Below are positions 16,108-21,952 of a stretch of 21,952 nucleotides of DNA, one piece after another. The stretch is from Desulfobulbaceae bacterium (GTDB lineage Bacteria; Desulfobacterota; Desulfobulbia; Desulfobulbales; Desulfocapsaceae). Both the position numbers and the translations under genes were made by a program. The stretch is taken from contig JAUVON010000008.1 in the NCBI GenBank assembly GCA_030599175.1, forward strand, positions 1 to 21,952, read 5' to 3'. A model generated the notes under the pieces. It was not told the DNA's origin, did not search any database, and worked only from the letters and a program-made list of their open reading frames with translations. Position 1 is the first letter of the stretch. Each line of letters starts with the position of its first letter.

Positions 16108-16168
16108 TTATTTTATACGTTTATGTGGCAGAGATAAGCGCGGACTTCAAAATAATTTCTATGGTACT
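16095..16168. repeat. 20-bp perfect inverted repeat with 34-nt loop
   Basis: AGTACCATAGAAATTATTTT at 16095-16114 is the exact reverse complement of 16149-16168. Such a perfect 20-bp match is unlikely by chance. It could be a mobile-element relic or an RNA hairpin. It is followed directly by a segment (to 16207) that recurs at 17326-17377. Confidence 0.75.
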
Positions 16169-16207
16169 TATCAACCATTTTAAAAAGGTCAGATCTATTC
16201 GGGTTAG
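16155..16207. repeat. second dispersed repeat, copy 1
   Basis: This 53-nt segment runs from ATTTC to GGGTTAG. It matches 17326-17377 at about four-fifths of positions, including ACTTATC and TATTCGGGTTAG. It shares the right arm of the 20-bp inverted repeat. The TAA stop of the 82-aa gene (16204-16206, minus strand) lies within the GGGTTAG end. Confidence 0.7.
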
Positions 16208-16452
16208 AGTGATATTTCATTGGTGAGAAAGTTAATAGCCTCTCTGTCAATCAAGCCATATTCTACAGAAAGGAGAACTCCGTTTTGCTTATCGGCAAAC
16301 CACCAGCGTCGGCAAGGCTTGTCAATAAAAAGCGACAACCTATTTGAAATGGCAATAAGCCCCTGTTTCTTTGCCAGTTTGATGATAGCTTTCCCCTGTT
16401 TTTTAAAATCTTTTTCAGAATGTACACATAGTGTGGTCAATTTCTTTTCCAT
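16204..16452 (-). CDS. hypothetical protein, 82 aa
   Basis: A near-perfect ribosome site (AAGGAGG) precedes the ATG at 16452, which excludes the longer upstream frame. The product is small, basic and soluble: a helix KDFKKQGKAIIKLAKKQGL, then strands AISNRLSLFID and RWWFADKQNGVLLSVEYGL, and a final helix. I recognise no family; the W-W pair and strand pattern suggest a compact alpha-beta domain. It ends inside the second repeat. It is divergent from the cold-shock gene. Confidence 0.7.
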   Translation of the reverse strand: MEKKLTTLCVHSEKDFKKQGKAIIKLAKKQGLIAISNRLSLFIDKPCRRWWFADKQNGVLLSVEYGLIDREAINFLTNEISL

Positions 16453-16826
16453 ACAAACCTCCTTGTCTGATAATGAAGATTGAAAGCTATATTGGATCTG
16501 CCACGAAACAGTATAATCGTCTCGGCCCAAACCGTTGCAAGAATGTATAGTTCTATGCTCTAAAATCATCGTTATTTGCACTATATCCTAACTTGAACTT
16601 CAAGTCTCAAATTAAAAGATACGTATACAAACAGACAATATCCAAAGTTTTCTGGAAGCATCAAAAATTTAGAGTACTGCATTTGCAGCTGGTTTTCTGG
16701 AATTAATATTGCTATTTAAAAAGTGCCGAAATGCTCCTCTGCCGGTATTTCTGTTTTGCTGAGTAATGATTCACGATCTAATCCATGCTGTACAGCTGAA
16801 ATTATTATCTTCTGGAGTAATATACC
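16453..16826. other. 374-nt intergenic region between divergent genes
   Basis: No supportable gene was found here. It must hold the promoters for the 82-aa gene (-) and the cold-shock gene (+). Two small dyads are visible: ACTTGAA-C-TTCAAGT at 16591-16605 and the palindrome GCTGTACAGC at 16787-16796, the latter inside the probable 5' leader of the cold-shock gene. Neither matches a known operator well enough to name. Confidence 0.4.
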
Positions 16827-16997
16827 ATGGCAGAAGGAACAGTTAAATGGTTTAATGATTCAAAAGGTTTTGGCTTTATCGAGGAAGAGGGCGGCAAGGA
16901 TGATGGCTTTAAATCCCTCGATGAAGGCGCACGAGTGACCTTTGACATTGTCGACGGCCCAAAAGGGCCAGCTGCAGAGAATGTTGTCAAACAGTAA
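16827..16997 (+). CDS. cold-shock protein (CspA family) lacking the RNP2 segment
   Basis: The 56-aa product starts [20 protein letters not shown] and ends [20 protein letters not shown] and six more residues, both classic for the CspA family, whose members bind single-stranded nucleic acids. Usual length is 66-70 aa. Here GGKD (22-25) runs straight into DGFKSLDEG. The roughly 11 residues that normally follow (VFVHxSAI plus about three, containing RNP2) are absent without a frameshift. RNP1 (KGFGFI, 13-18) is intact. Loss of the beta-3 strand should impair folding or nucleic-acid binding. A TGGAG ribosome site precedes the ATG. A terminator-like hairpin follows. Confidence 0.88.
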   Translation: MAEGTVKWFNDSKGFGFIEEEGGKDDGFKSLDEGARVTFDIVDGPKGPAAENVVKQ

Positions 16998-17020
16998 GAT
17001 CTAATTTGACAATAAAATAA

Positions 17021-17049
17021 AAAGACCTTGCGTTCAGCGGAGGTTTTTT
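17021..17049 (+). terminator. probable rho-independent terminator after the cold-shock gene
   Basis: ACCTTGC (17025-17031) pairs with GCGGAGGT (17037-17044), with one bulged G and a GTTCA loop. It is preceded by A-rich sequence and followed by a run of six T (17044-17049). It lies 24 nt after the stop and would separate the cold-shock gene from the 48-aa gene. Confidence 0.6.
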
Positions 17050-17097
17050 GGTTTAAATATTTTTACCCAAAACATAACGTGTTAGAGGAGTAGAACC

Positions 17098-17244
17098 TTG
17101 GCTAGAACAAATTATTCATATGAAAAGCGCCAGAAAGAATTAGCAAAGAAAAAAAAGAAAGAAGAAAAAAGACAGCGTAAGCTTGAGAAACAGCAGGATC
17201 CTGCTACAGAAACGGAGAATCTTACTTCCCTGGAAGATGAATAA
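17098..17244 (+). CDS. 48-aa lysine-rich small protein
   Basis: A GAGGAG ribosome site is followed 6 nt later by a TTG start. The product begins MARTNYSYEKRQKELAKKKK, continues with an extremely basic helix (KEEKRQRKLEK) and ends acidic (SLEDE). I recall such MARTNYSYEKRQKE proteins as a widespread uncharacterised small family, often near cold-shock genes. The charge pattern suggests RNA or ribosome contact, which is inference. It begins about 50 nt beyond the cold-shock terminator. Confidence 0.75.
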   Translation: MARTNYSYEKRQKELAKKKKKEEKRQRKLEKQQDPATETENLTSLEDE

Positions 17245-17325
17245 CTTTAGTGCCTTACTCTTGAACTTCTGTCAGAAAAAACAAGAAATCAAGGAAGGTC
17301 ATTTAAAAAATATATAGTTGAATAT

Positions 17326-17377
17326 ATTTCCATGGCACTTATCCAAGCATTCTAAAATTCCGATTTATTCGGGTTAG
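17326..17377. repeat. second dispersed repeat, copy 2
   Basis: This is the counterpart of 16155-16207, sharing ACTTATC, CATT.TAAAA and TATTCGGGTTAG. The upstream inverted repeat of copy 1 is not kept, but an AT-rich hairpin (17308-17329) occupies the same relative place. AGTGCC upstream (about 17250) and GGCACT (17334-17339) form a short inverted pair where copy 1 has AGTACC and GGTACT. Confidence 0.65.
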
Positions 17378-17421
17378 GTCTTTATCTTAGGTAGGATAAT
17401 TCGTCCAGGTCGGGGCCATTT

Positions 17422-17538
17422 TTAGCTCAGGGTGAAACTGATCCAATCTAGTTGATCTTCAGCACTGCTAAACGTAAAAATACCAACCGAAATGCCTTCT
17501 ACACTATTGAGGCCAAGGTAATTGTGGTAAGAGTAAAA
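17422..17538 (-). pseudogene. possible C-terminal fragment of an unknown gene
   Basis: The minus strand gives 38 open codons reading YLGLNSVEGISVGIFTFSS and then EDQLDWISFTLS before TAA. The composition is protein-like, with alternating strands. A shift of frame continues with NGPDLDELSYLR to another stop near 17384. There is no start codon, and a stop lies immediately upstream. I do not recognise the family. It may be the tail of a decayed gene or a chance open stretch. Confidence 0.3.
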
Positions 17539-17673
17539 TTAAATTTGCAACAGAAGAGTGGCCAGTGGAAATCTCTACAATTTAATACAATTCTAAAGCA
17601 TTACCTTGCTACTATTGCTCTTAAGCTCTGATTTCTTATATAACAAAACACTAATCTTCTGCTTGGAATTTAA

Positions 17674-17931
17674 GAGCATCAGGAAACTTATCATATCTTC
17701 CCGACCAATATTCTGGTCACCATAGGAGCAATTCTGGCACTCACCTGGTATGGCTCCTCAACGCTGCAGCAATTTTATATCGACGAAACCAGAAGTTCAT
17801 TGCTCGCTCGTGCCTATTCCTTAGAAGAGCAGATTCAACTGTTGTTGATAGAGAATAAAATCCCTGTTCTGGGGGAGTTTATTCAGAGAGTTTCCTGCCA
17901 ATTGCCAAACGAAAGGTTACTACTTCTATGA
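17674..17931 (+). pseudogene. truncated sensor histidine kinase N-terminus
   Basis: The frame reads YHIFPTNILVTIGAILALTW, YGSSTLQQFYIDETRSSL and LARAYSLEEQIQLLL. This is the membrane segment and start of the periplasmic sensor region of a PhoR-like histidine kinase, which normally begins W/YHLFPSYLLIT. No ATG, GTG or TTG start precedes it (an in-frame TAA is at 17671-17673). It ends at TGA 17929-17931 after about 85 codons, with no HAMP, HisKA or ATPase domain. It is broken at both ends. Its end overlaps the upstream edge of the EamA frame. Confidence 0.7.
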
Positions 17932-17957
17932 GAGTCCAACACCCTAAGACAGGATCG

Positions 17958-18833
17958 ATGACCCGGATGCGACAACACCTAATCAGTTCAATTCCCTTCT
18001 TATTTGTTTTTTTATGGAGTACCGGTTTCATTGCTGCCAAATATGCCTTGCCTTTTATAGAACCCTTTTATTTACTTTTCATTCGTATGGCTCTGACCAT
18101 AGCCGTGTTTTTACTTTTATGTGCTGTCTTGCGGGTTAAACGGCTATCCGCGCATCAAATTGGCCATCAGATGGTCACGGGTTTTTTAGTGCATGGCGCT
18201 TATCTTGGTGGCGTGTTTGCTGCCATCAAGTGGGGTATGCCTGCGGGGGTCTCAGCTCTAGTTGTGGGAGTACAGCCAGTACTGACAGCTTTTCTAGGCT
18301 GGCGCTTCTTTGGTTTACACTTACGCGCCAAACAATGGTTGGGCCTTGGGCTAGGTCTCGCGGGAGTAACAACAGTATTATTATCCACTGGGCAGCAAGA
18401 TAGTGTTACTTTAACCTGGCCAGCGATGCTGGCCGCCGTGTTGGCTTTAGTAGGTATATCAACAGGAACCTTGTATCAGAAACGCTTTGGCTCAGGTGTG
18501 AATTTGCTTGCTGGATCATTATGGCAGTATATCAGTGCAGCACTGCTGATGGCAATTCTGGCCTGGGGATTTGAGTCTCGTGATGTGGTGTGGGACAAAC
18601 AGCTTATATTCGCACTTGGGTGGCTGGTATTGGGATTATCAGTCACGGCCATTCTCTTACTCATGTATATGATCCGAGAAGGGGAAACAACCAAGGTCGC
18701 AAGCTACTTTTATCTAGTACCGCCTGTTGCCAGTATTGAAGCCTGGTTATTGTTTGATGAATCCTTAACTCTCGTGGCTATCACAGCTATCACCGTGACT
18801 GTCATTGGTGTCTATCTCGTGATAAAAAGGTAA
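17958..18833 (+). CDS. EamA/DMT-family transporter
   Basis: This 291-aa inner-membrane protein has about ten hydrophobic helices arranged as two EamA repeats. The first begins IPFLFVFLWSTGFIAAKYAL, the classic DMT N-terminus; the second includes GISTGTLYQKRFGSGVNLLA and ends SYFYLVPPVASIEAWLLFDE. Members export amino acids, metabolites or drugs; the substrate is unknown here. I chose the ATG at 17958 because AGGA lies 4-7 nt upstream; a frame from 17928 would add ten residues overlapping the kinase remnant. It is flanked by gene debris. Its closest-looking relatives, from memory, are gammaproteobacterial, so acquisition by transfer is possible. Confidence 0.88.
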   Translation: MTRMRQHLISSIPFLFVFLWSTGFIAAKYALPFIEPFYLLFIRMALTIAVFLLLCAVLRVKRLSAHQIGHQMVTGFLVHGAYLGGVFAAIKWGMPAGVSALVVGVQPVLTAFLGWRFFGLHLRAKQWLGLGLGLAGVTTVLLSTGQQDSVTLTWPAMLAAVLALVGISTGTLYQKRFGSGVNLLAGSLWQYISAALLMAILAWGFESRDVVWDKQLIFALGWLVLGLSVTAILLLMYMIREGETTKVASYFYLVPPVASIEAWLLFDESLTLVAITAITVTVIGVYLVIKR

Positions 18834-19103
18834 CAAAATCAGTTCTCGTCGCTGCATGATTTTACCCTGTTTAAATGGACAGTCAGCTAAGCCACTTTTC
18901 AGGTAAACCGCGGTAAAAGATAAATCCAGATAAGCTTCGAGATGGTCTGGCAGTATCTTTTAACGGCTGTGTTGGGATTCATAGGAGAAATCTTAACTGA
19001 GACCCATCAAATCGCTATCTGCTCTTGGGTTGGTGAAAAACATCCTTCTCCTCTTTCACCTCCCAAAGATCGGACTTAAGAAAACGAAGTCCATTCTATG
19101 GTC
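18834..19103. other. 270-nt intergenic region without recognised gene
   Basis: This lies between the convergent EamA and J-domain genes. Only short frames are present, and no repeat, hairpin terminator or RNA gene was recognised. Confidence 0.4.
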
Positions 19104-19784
19104 TTAGTCCTGAAGGACATCTTTGGCTGCATTAATTTTTGCGGTTAGAAATACAGATCCTCCATGATCGGGATGAACCCCTTTTATGAGTCGCCGCCAG
19201 GCATGGTAGATTTCTTGTTGGGAGGCACCTGGCTCAACACCTAGTATCTGGTACGCCTCCTGTCTACTCATATTTTCAATGCCAGATCCAGTGTCCTGCT
19301 TTCGAAAAGAATCAGGATCAACACTTTCCCGCCAGTTTGGGTGGTAGCGATCAAGAAAAGAGGTGAGTAAGGCAACGCTGTCGCCATCAGTAGATATTTC
19401 CAAATAAAATGACAACAGCTCTTCCTCACCCAGTGAAGAAAGCAGAGTTCCCTTCAAACGACCCGTCAGCACCCTACCGTCAATGTCCCCGGTGTCATGG
19501 TCAAGTTCCATCTCAAGGTCTGCCGAGCGGACTGTGGATTTTTGACCTCCAGAGTAATCGGCTGGCCGCATTGAACGATTGCGACGCCACCAAGAAAGAC
19601 CCAGAAAAACCATAGGTATTCCGATCATCCCACGCCGGAAAAAAGTCAGCAGAGCTCCCACTACCATGAGAATAAATGGTCCGGCTGTGGTCAGAACGGC
19701 TGCAGTTTTAGGGGCTGGATTATTAAGAACAAACCAGAAAAGAAAGAGTCCGGTAAATAACACCAATAAAAGATAGAATCCCAT
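19104..19784 (-). CDS. membrane-anchored J-domain protein
   Basis: This 226-aa protein has two or three N-terminal membrane helices (about 2-19, 28-48, 52-66). A cytoplasmic linker contains LEMELDHDTGDIDGRVL (90-106), a block I recall in DnaJ-domain proteins of proteobacteria. A C-terminal J domain (about 174-226) follows, with the HPD motif at 204-206 in KGVHPDHGGS. It would stimulate an Hsp70 at the membrane, in the style of Tim14/Pam18 or DjlC. The HPD is intact and the J domain is at the extreme C-terminus, as in that class. It follows the VWA-domain gene by 29 nt on the same strand, so the two are probably co-expressed. Confidence 0.88.
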   Translation of the reverse strand: MGFYLLLVLFTGLFLFWFVLNNPAPKTAAVLTTAGPFILMVVGALLTFFRRGMIGIPMVFLGLSWWRRNRSMRPADYSGGQKSTVRSADLEMELDHDTGDIDGRVLTGRLKGTLLSSLGEEELLSFYLEISTDGDSVALLTSFLDRYHPNWRESVDPDSFRKQDTGSGIENMSRQEAYQILGVEPGASQQEIYHAWRRLIKGVHPDHGGSVFLTAKINAAKDVLQD

Positions 19785-19813
19785 TTATTTATCCATGCTT
19801 AAAAGGTCATAAA

Positions 19814-20527
19814 TCATTTCTTCATCTGCTGAAGGAGTAAACGGGCTTGATTTTTTTTGCTGCTTGAGAGGGCTTTCAATCCACCTTTTGCGTACATTGC
19901 CACCGCACTGAGAAGCTCGGCAAGTTCTTTCGCCGAATCAGGCCCAAGCCGGAAATAAGCGCCACCTGTCAGTCGCGCCATTTCACGAAATCCATTTTCA
20001 GCCGCGATATCATTTCCCTCCTGAAAGAAAAAACAACGTACCCCTTTCAAACCTAGTTCACCCGCTTTCTGACAGAGTAAATCAATATTTTCCTCAAGCG
20101 CATCACTGATAAAAACCAGTGCCGAGACCTTTTCTTTCGTTGTCTCACGATAGGCGTGGTTGAGGATTTTTCCAATCTGGGTTTGTCCGCCCTGGCATTG
20201 GATACCGAGCATCAAATTATGTAGTGCGGCAGCATTAATGACCCACTTTGAGGCACGACATTCATCAAAACCTCGAAAATACACCAGTTGAACCGATAGA
20301 CCACCCGCCTTGCCAACTGCATCAAACATTGAAGACTGAATGTTCATAGCCCTGTCCCAGGTTGGCTGCCGACTATTGGTTGCATCCAATGCAAAAATCA
20401 GTCTGCCACTTTGGGCAAGACTTGCCTCACCAACAGCCTTGAGAAAAGAAGCAATATCTTTTGAAGATGATTTTTCCTGGAGTGCTTTGTCATCTTTTTC
20501 AGTGGAAGTAACGTCTTTGTCATTCAT
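19814..20527 (-). CDS. VWA-domain protein
   Basis: This 237-aa soluble protein has a von Willebrand A fold after a hydrophilic N-terminus. The metal-site motif DATNS (D48-x-T50-x-S52) in LIFALDATNSRQPTWDRA is a DxTxS version of MIDAS. A likely MIDAS Thr sits in GGQTQIGK and a likely Asp in VFISDALEEN. It resembles the VWA proteins of ATPase-linked or chaperone-linked systems. I chose the ATG at 20527, with GGAAT just upstream; an ATG four codons earlier (20539) is possible. It is upstream of, and probably in one operon with, the membrane J-domain gene. The partner process is unknown. Confidence 0.8.
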   Translation of the reverse strand: MNDKDVTSTEKDDKALQEKSSSKDIASFLKAVGEASLAQSGRLIFALDATNSRQPTWDRAMNIQSSMFDAVGKAGGLSVQLVYFRGFDECRASKWVINAAALHNLMLGIQCQGGQTQIGKILNHAYRETTKEKVSALVFISDALEENIDLLCQKAGELGLKGVRCFFFQEGNDIAAENGFREMARLTGGAYFRLGPDSAKELAELLSAVAMYAKGGLKALSSSKKNQARLLLQQMKK

Positions 20528-20735
20528 ACCGTATTCCATTTGACAATGAATGAGGTGATGCCTGTAAACAATCATATACAGAAAAATCTGTTAGAAATAG
20601 GCCAAATAGGTTCAGTCCCTTTGATAGAAAATATTATCTAACCAGCGCAATATCAACCGGATTATACATTGAGAGTAAAAATAAAAACCTTTCTACGAAT
20701 AAAATTAATCGCTGAAGTAATATCAGGACGTAATC
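20528..20735. other. 208-nt intergenic region
   Basis: It is AT-rich, with nothing coding recognised. It should contain the promoter of the VWA/J-domain pair. Confidence 0.4.
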
Positions 20736-21053
20736 TTAAAAAATCCCAAAATCAACCCCAGCAGCCAAGGCGTGTCCAAGATCTTCTACAGCATCTAAAT
20801 CATGTTTTGTTGGTACTCCAACAACTCTTATAGATTCCTGTACTTTTTTCTATTTATAGCTGGCTGCAATCCGTTCAATTTGAGTAATAGCACCTCGCCC
20901 ATCATTTCTTGCAGAAACAAACACAATGTAAGGAAGTCCAGTAGTTTTCTCTTTTGCAGCACCTTTGACCAATCGCTTTGCCAGAATCTCCAAAGTACCG
21001 CCTTGGGAATGATACATGACCAGAATATTCTTTTTTGGCGTTTTCAAAACCAC
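20736..21053 (-). pseudogene. flavodoxin-family protein, internally deleted with in-frame TAG
   Basis: The GTG-started frame reads KKNILVMYHSQGGTLEILAK and RLVKGAAKEK, the FMN-phosphate loop of flavodoxin-like proteins. It then jumps directly to PYIVFVSARNDGRGAITQIE and RIAASYK, which normally lie some 70-80 residues later. A TAG follows at 20850-20852. The same frame continues with KKVQESIRVVGVPTKHDLDA and VEDLGHALAAGVDFGIF to a TAA at 20736-20738, the family's C-terminus. Thus about half the fold is missing and a nonsense codon interrupts the rest. It is almost surely non-functional. Confidence 0.8.
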
Positions 21054-21135
21054 TCATCTCATATTCACTGTATCTTTTTCAAAATCCCCGAAGAATACCC
21101 GTGTGTTTGCTGAAAGCCTTTGCGCCGTAAGTTAA

Positions 21136-21444
21136 TCATGAAGGCTTGCGCAACAAGTCTTTTAGATTAGCGAAAGGAGAGTGCGTGGTAGTGGGCGCAT
21201 CTTTTTTATCTGGATTTTCTGTCGCTAACCATTCGGCATCGAGTGAACGGGAATGCTCGTTATCGTGGCAGTAGAGACATAACATCTCCCAATTACTACC
21301 ATCAGGTGGATTGTTCTTATAATTATGGTCTTTGTGGTGGACCGTTAACTCTCGAATATTTTTCCCTGTAAAATCACGACCACAGCTTGCACAAACCCAA
21401 GGGAAAATTTTTAATGCTTGTTCTCGATACTCTACCTTTTTCAT
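21136..21444 (-). CDS. HNH nuclease-like protein (YajD type)
   Basis: This is a 102-aa soluble protein with zinc-binding pairs C18-x-x-C21 and C56-x-x-C59. The HNH core has HHKDHN at 36-41, and H60, N62 and H64 in CHDNEH. The arrangement fits the small YajD-like HNH family, whose role is unknown; such domains cut DNA. The ATG at 21444 is preferred because GAGGTG sits about 6 nt upstream; a GTG at 21453 would add three residues and overlap that ribosome site. The tail after residue 75 is low in structure. Confidence 0.85.
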   Translation of the reverse strand: MKKVEYREQALKIFPWVCASCGRDFTGKNIRELTVHHKDHNYKNNPPDGSNWEMLCLYCHDNEHSRSLDAEWLATENPDKKDAPTTTHSPFANLKDLLRKPS

Positions 21445-21952
21445 ATTCTTCACCTCGATGCTAAAGTAATAATAGGTTGGGAAGGATTCCAGGAAAGCCT
21501 TTAGCTGGCCACGTAGAATAATACAGTTATTGCGAGAATCGAGTCAAGACAAAGAGTTGATCAAGGAAGTTGCTTATGAAGGTGTCGTGTACAAGATCCT
21601 AGAAACAGGTACCCTCTCGATTTTTCTGGGTAGAAGCACCGGTTACCCGGAACCATCTTTGACGAGGCTGGTCTGGTTGTCAATGTCTCTCTGGCAAAAG
21701 TCTGTAGGTTTTATCTATAGGAGAGATCTTGACTACCGCCCTGATCAAACTCCAATATAGATATATGAACTCTGAAATCTGAATAAATAGAGTCTTCTTT
21801 TCAATAAACGATGTAACCCTCTCCCAAAGGTTTTCTGGAACCATCTTGTACTCCAGAGTACTTTTTTCCTGTCAGGCTATTCTTGACTTTCTAGAGGTCG
21901 AAACACCGCTATGTGTGGTTAGGTTTTGGAAACACCTTCTTCTTTGAACTTA
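21445..21952. other. 508-nt region without a supportable gene
   Basis: A 76-codon TTG-started frame at 21530-21760 (+) lacks a ribosome site and a recognisable family, so I do not call it a gene. GTACT-CCAG-AGTAC followed by six T (21848-21867) is a weak terminator-like hairpin. The words GGAACCATCTT occur at about 21650 and 21838. Nothing else was recognised. Confidence 0.4.

Larger units (their letters stand above)
17245..17673. other. 429-nt region of repeats and decayed sequence
   Basis: It holds no intact gene. It contains TTTAGTGCCTT just after the 48-aa gene (the same 11 bases end the DsrE-like gene at about 4235). An AT-rich hairpin, AAATATAT/ATATATTT, lies at 17308-17329. Repeat copy 2 and a minus-strand coding-like fragment are listed separately. 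Confidence 0.5.

Noticed and set aside
16787..16796. GCTGTACAGC palindrome as a cold-box-like element before csp
   Set aside because: Only a six-base core is shared with the E. coli cold box, which is too little to call.
20850..20852. TAG as a pyrrolysine codon
   Set aside because: The upstream half of the fold is already deleted, so decay explains the TAG without recoding; listed as a check in the finding.
21530..21760. 76-codon plus-strand frame
   Set aside because: TTG start with no ribosome site, no recognised domain and irregular composition; kept only as part of the region description.
21848..21867. GTACT/AGTAC hairpin with T-run as a terminator
   Set aside because: The stem is only 5 bp and no gene clearly ends nearby; mentioned in the region entry only.

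Overview
The window looks like a chromosomal segment of a Gram-negative, probably anaerobic bacterium. The best guess is Desulfobacterota (Desulfobulbales-like). This rests on the family mix (TAXI-type TRAP transporter, DUF6657-like protein, XdhC, SprT/DUF2786 protein, a conserved 110-aa hypothetical) and on general memory of such genomes, not on any search. No rRNA, tRNA, CRISPR array, intact insertion sequence or prophage was seen.

Layout. 1-4239 (+): a four-gene unit with a TAXI solute-binding protein (5' end outside the window), a fused TRAP permease, a prephenate-dehydrogenase-like protein and a DsrE-like protein; the last three are separated by 3 nt each. 4253-5271: a doubtful small ORF and, on the minus strand, an M48 lipoprotein peptidase. 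5334-5647 (+): two very small proteins joined by an ATGA overlap. 5842-7780 (+): a SprT/DUF2786 protein followed at once by XdhC. 7937-13430 (-): a compact operon of a complete branched-chain/polar amino-acid ABC transporter (livJ-H-M-G-F order) ending in argE. 13481-15719 (-): a DUF6657-like protein, an M24 aminopeptidase and a conserved hypothetical. 16204-17244: a small hypothetical (-), a cold-shock protein (+) and a 48-aa lysine-rich protein (+). 17245-18833: gene remnants and an EamA exporter. 19104-20527 (-): a VWA-domain protein and a membrane J-domain protein. 20736-21444 (-): a wrecked flavodoxin-family gene and a YajD-like HNH protein.

I did not find a convincing new multi-gene defence or metabolic system. 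The most notable signals are smaller. (i) A dispersed palindromic repeat has two full copies with paired, stem-preserving indels; each copy supplies part of the stop codon of the gene it abuts, and a lone terminal repeat lies at 5782-5797. (ii) A second hairpin-linked repeat lies at 16095-16207 and 17326-17377. (iii) The cold-shock protein has lost about 11 residues that include the RNP2 motif, in frame. (iv) A flavodoxin-family gene has a large internal loss and an in-frame TAG with clear homology continuing behind it. (v) Several decaying gene fragments are concentrated between about 15.9 and 21.1 kb. (vi) A tiny two-gene unit has an antitoxin-like second product. Functional readings of operon context are inference.
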